A stretch of DNA of 5,030 nt, taken from Clostridiales bacterium (lineage in GTDB: Bacteria; Bacillota; Clostridia; Christensenellales; UBA1242). Within the stretch, counting starts at the first letter, position 1, and each line of letters begins with the position of its first letter. Shown here piece by piece: positions 4,725 to 5,030 of the stretch. Under the pieces are notes generated by a model. The model ran no database searches. It was not told the DNA's origin and was given only the letters and a program-made list of their open reading frames with translations. The position numbers and the translations under genes were made by a program. The stretch is taken from NCBI GenBank assembly GCA_003453435.1, contig DMLH01000074.1, positions 1 through 5,030 of the forward strand. Reading direction: 5' to 3'.

Positions 4725-5030
4725 TTAATTAAATTTGTGACCACAAGAAAAGCATGTTTCAGCACTTTTTGAATTATACGCGCCACAATTTGAACACTTT
4801 TTATATTCCAATGTTTTTTGCACAACTTCTGGCTTTATTTTTTGATTTGCATATTTCATTTCTTCAAAATCACTTTGCACTTCTGTTTGTGAATTATCAG
4901 TATTAGTTTGTGTCGTGTCATCATCGCCAAAAACCTCGCCAACATAACCGTTATCTGTTTGACTTTGCGTTTTACCATATGCACTATAGTTTAAATTTGT
5001 TGGCAATCCTGTTTCAACATCACTTTTGCC
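4725..5030 (-). CDS. C-terminal part of a zinc-ribbon protein, 5' end outside window
   Basis: The frame is open to the window edge and gives 101 residues plus a stop. The visible part begins GKSDVETGLPTNLNYSAYGK. About 50 residues of polar, Thr/Gln/Asn/Asp-rich and probably disordered sequence follow (for example DDDTTQTNTDNSQTEVQSD), and then a C-terminal zinc ribbon: CSNCG, nine residues, then CFSCGHKFN, with two CxxC pairs giving four likely zinc ligands. Similar ribbons occur at one end of many Gram-positive proteins of varied function, so no specific role can be given. A TTG at 5006 could be read as a start, but there is no spaced ribosome binding site and coding-like sequence continues upstream. 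No convincing terminator separates it from the DUF1858 gene 85 nt downstream. Confidence 0.8.
   Translation of the reverse strand, partial: GKSDVETGLPTNLNYSAYGKTQSQTDNGYVGEVFGDDDTTQTNTDNSQTEVQSDFEEMKYANQKIKPEVVQKTLEYKKCSNCGAYNSKSAETCFSCGHKFN

Noticed and set aside
4640..4825. 62-residue N-terminal extension of the DUF1858 protein
   Set aside because: It overlaps the zinc-ribbon gene, has no ribosome binding site and does not fit the family, while the ATG at 4639 fits both.
5004..5006. TTG as the start of the zinc-ribbon gene
   Set aside because: The frame stays open to the window edge with similar composition, and no properly spaced ribosome binding site precedes it; the gene is better treated as partial.

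Overview
The window reads as chromosomal DNA of a low-GC, Gram-positive-type bacterium, most likely an uncultured member of the Clostridia or a relative. The support is AT-rich sequence, strong AGGAGG-type ribosome binding sites before almost every gene, near-consensus sigma-A promoters, intrinsic terminators with U-runs, and clostridial-looking ribosomal protein sequences. The genetic code is standard, since rplD ends in TGA and Trp is encoded by TGG. All genes I support lie on the minus strand, so biological order runs from high to low coordinates.

Upstream block (5030 to 2911): the 3' end of a zinc-ribbon protein gene that runs in from outside the window, a 66-residue DUF1858 redox-disulfide protein, a helical and probably coiled-coil 187-residue protein, a 104-residue protein with two predicted membrane segments, and a 136-residue soluble protein of unknown function. 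A perfect 14-bp hairpin terminator (3807-3842) closes the DUF1858/coiled-coil unit. A near-consensus promoter (3718-3746) then drives the membrane protein and perhaps the 136-residue protein, which is closed by a second terminator (2884-2909).

S10 operon (2857 to 1): this begins with three helically phased A/T tracts, a promoter with perfect consensus hexamers (TTGACA, 17 bp, TATAAT), and a leader of about 200 nt with no gene in it. Then come rpsJ (uS10), rplC (uL3), rplD (uL4), rplW (uL23) and the first four fifths of rplB (uL2), cut by the window edge. The genes are tightly packed: gaps of 19, 14 and 17 nt, and a 4-nt ATGA overlap between rplD and rplW. All products are large-subunit proteins or, for uS10, a small-subunit head protein that also works in transcription antitermination as NusE.

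The most interesting part is the S10 leader. It has three back-to-back perfect hairpins, a GC-rich core unlike its surroundings, a possible long-range helix joining its 5' end to that core, and a last hairpin just before the rpsJ ribosome binding site. It is a good candidate for an autoregulatory ribosomal-protein leader, by analogy with uL4 control of the S10 operon in gamma-proteobacteria. The ligand and mechanism here are inference.
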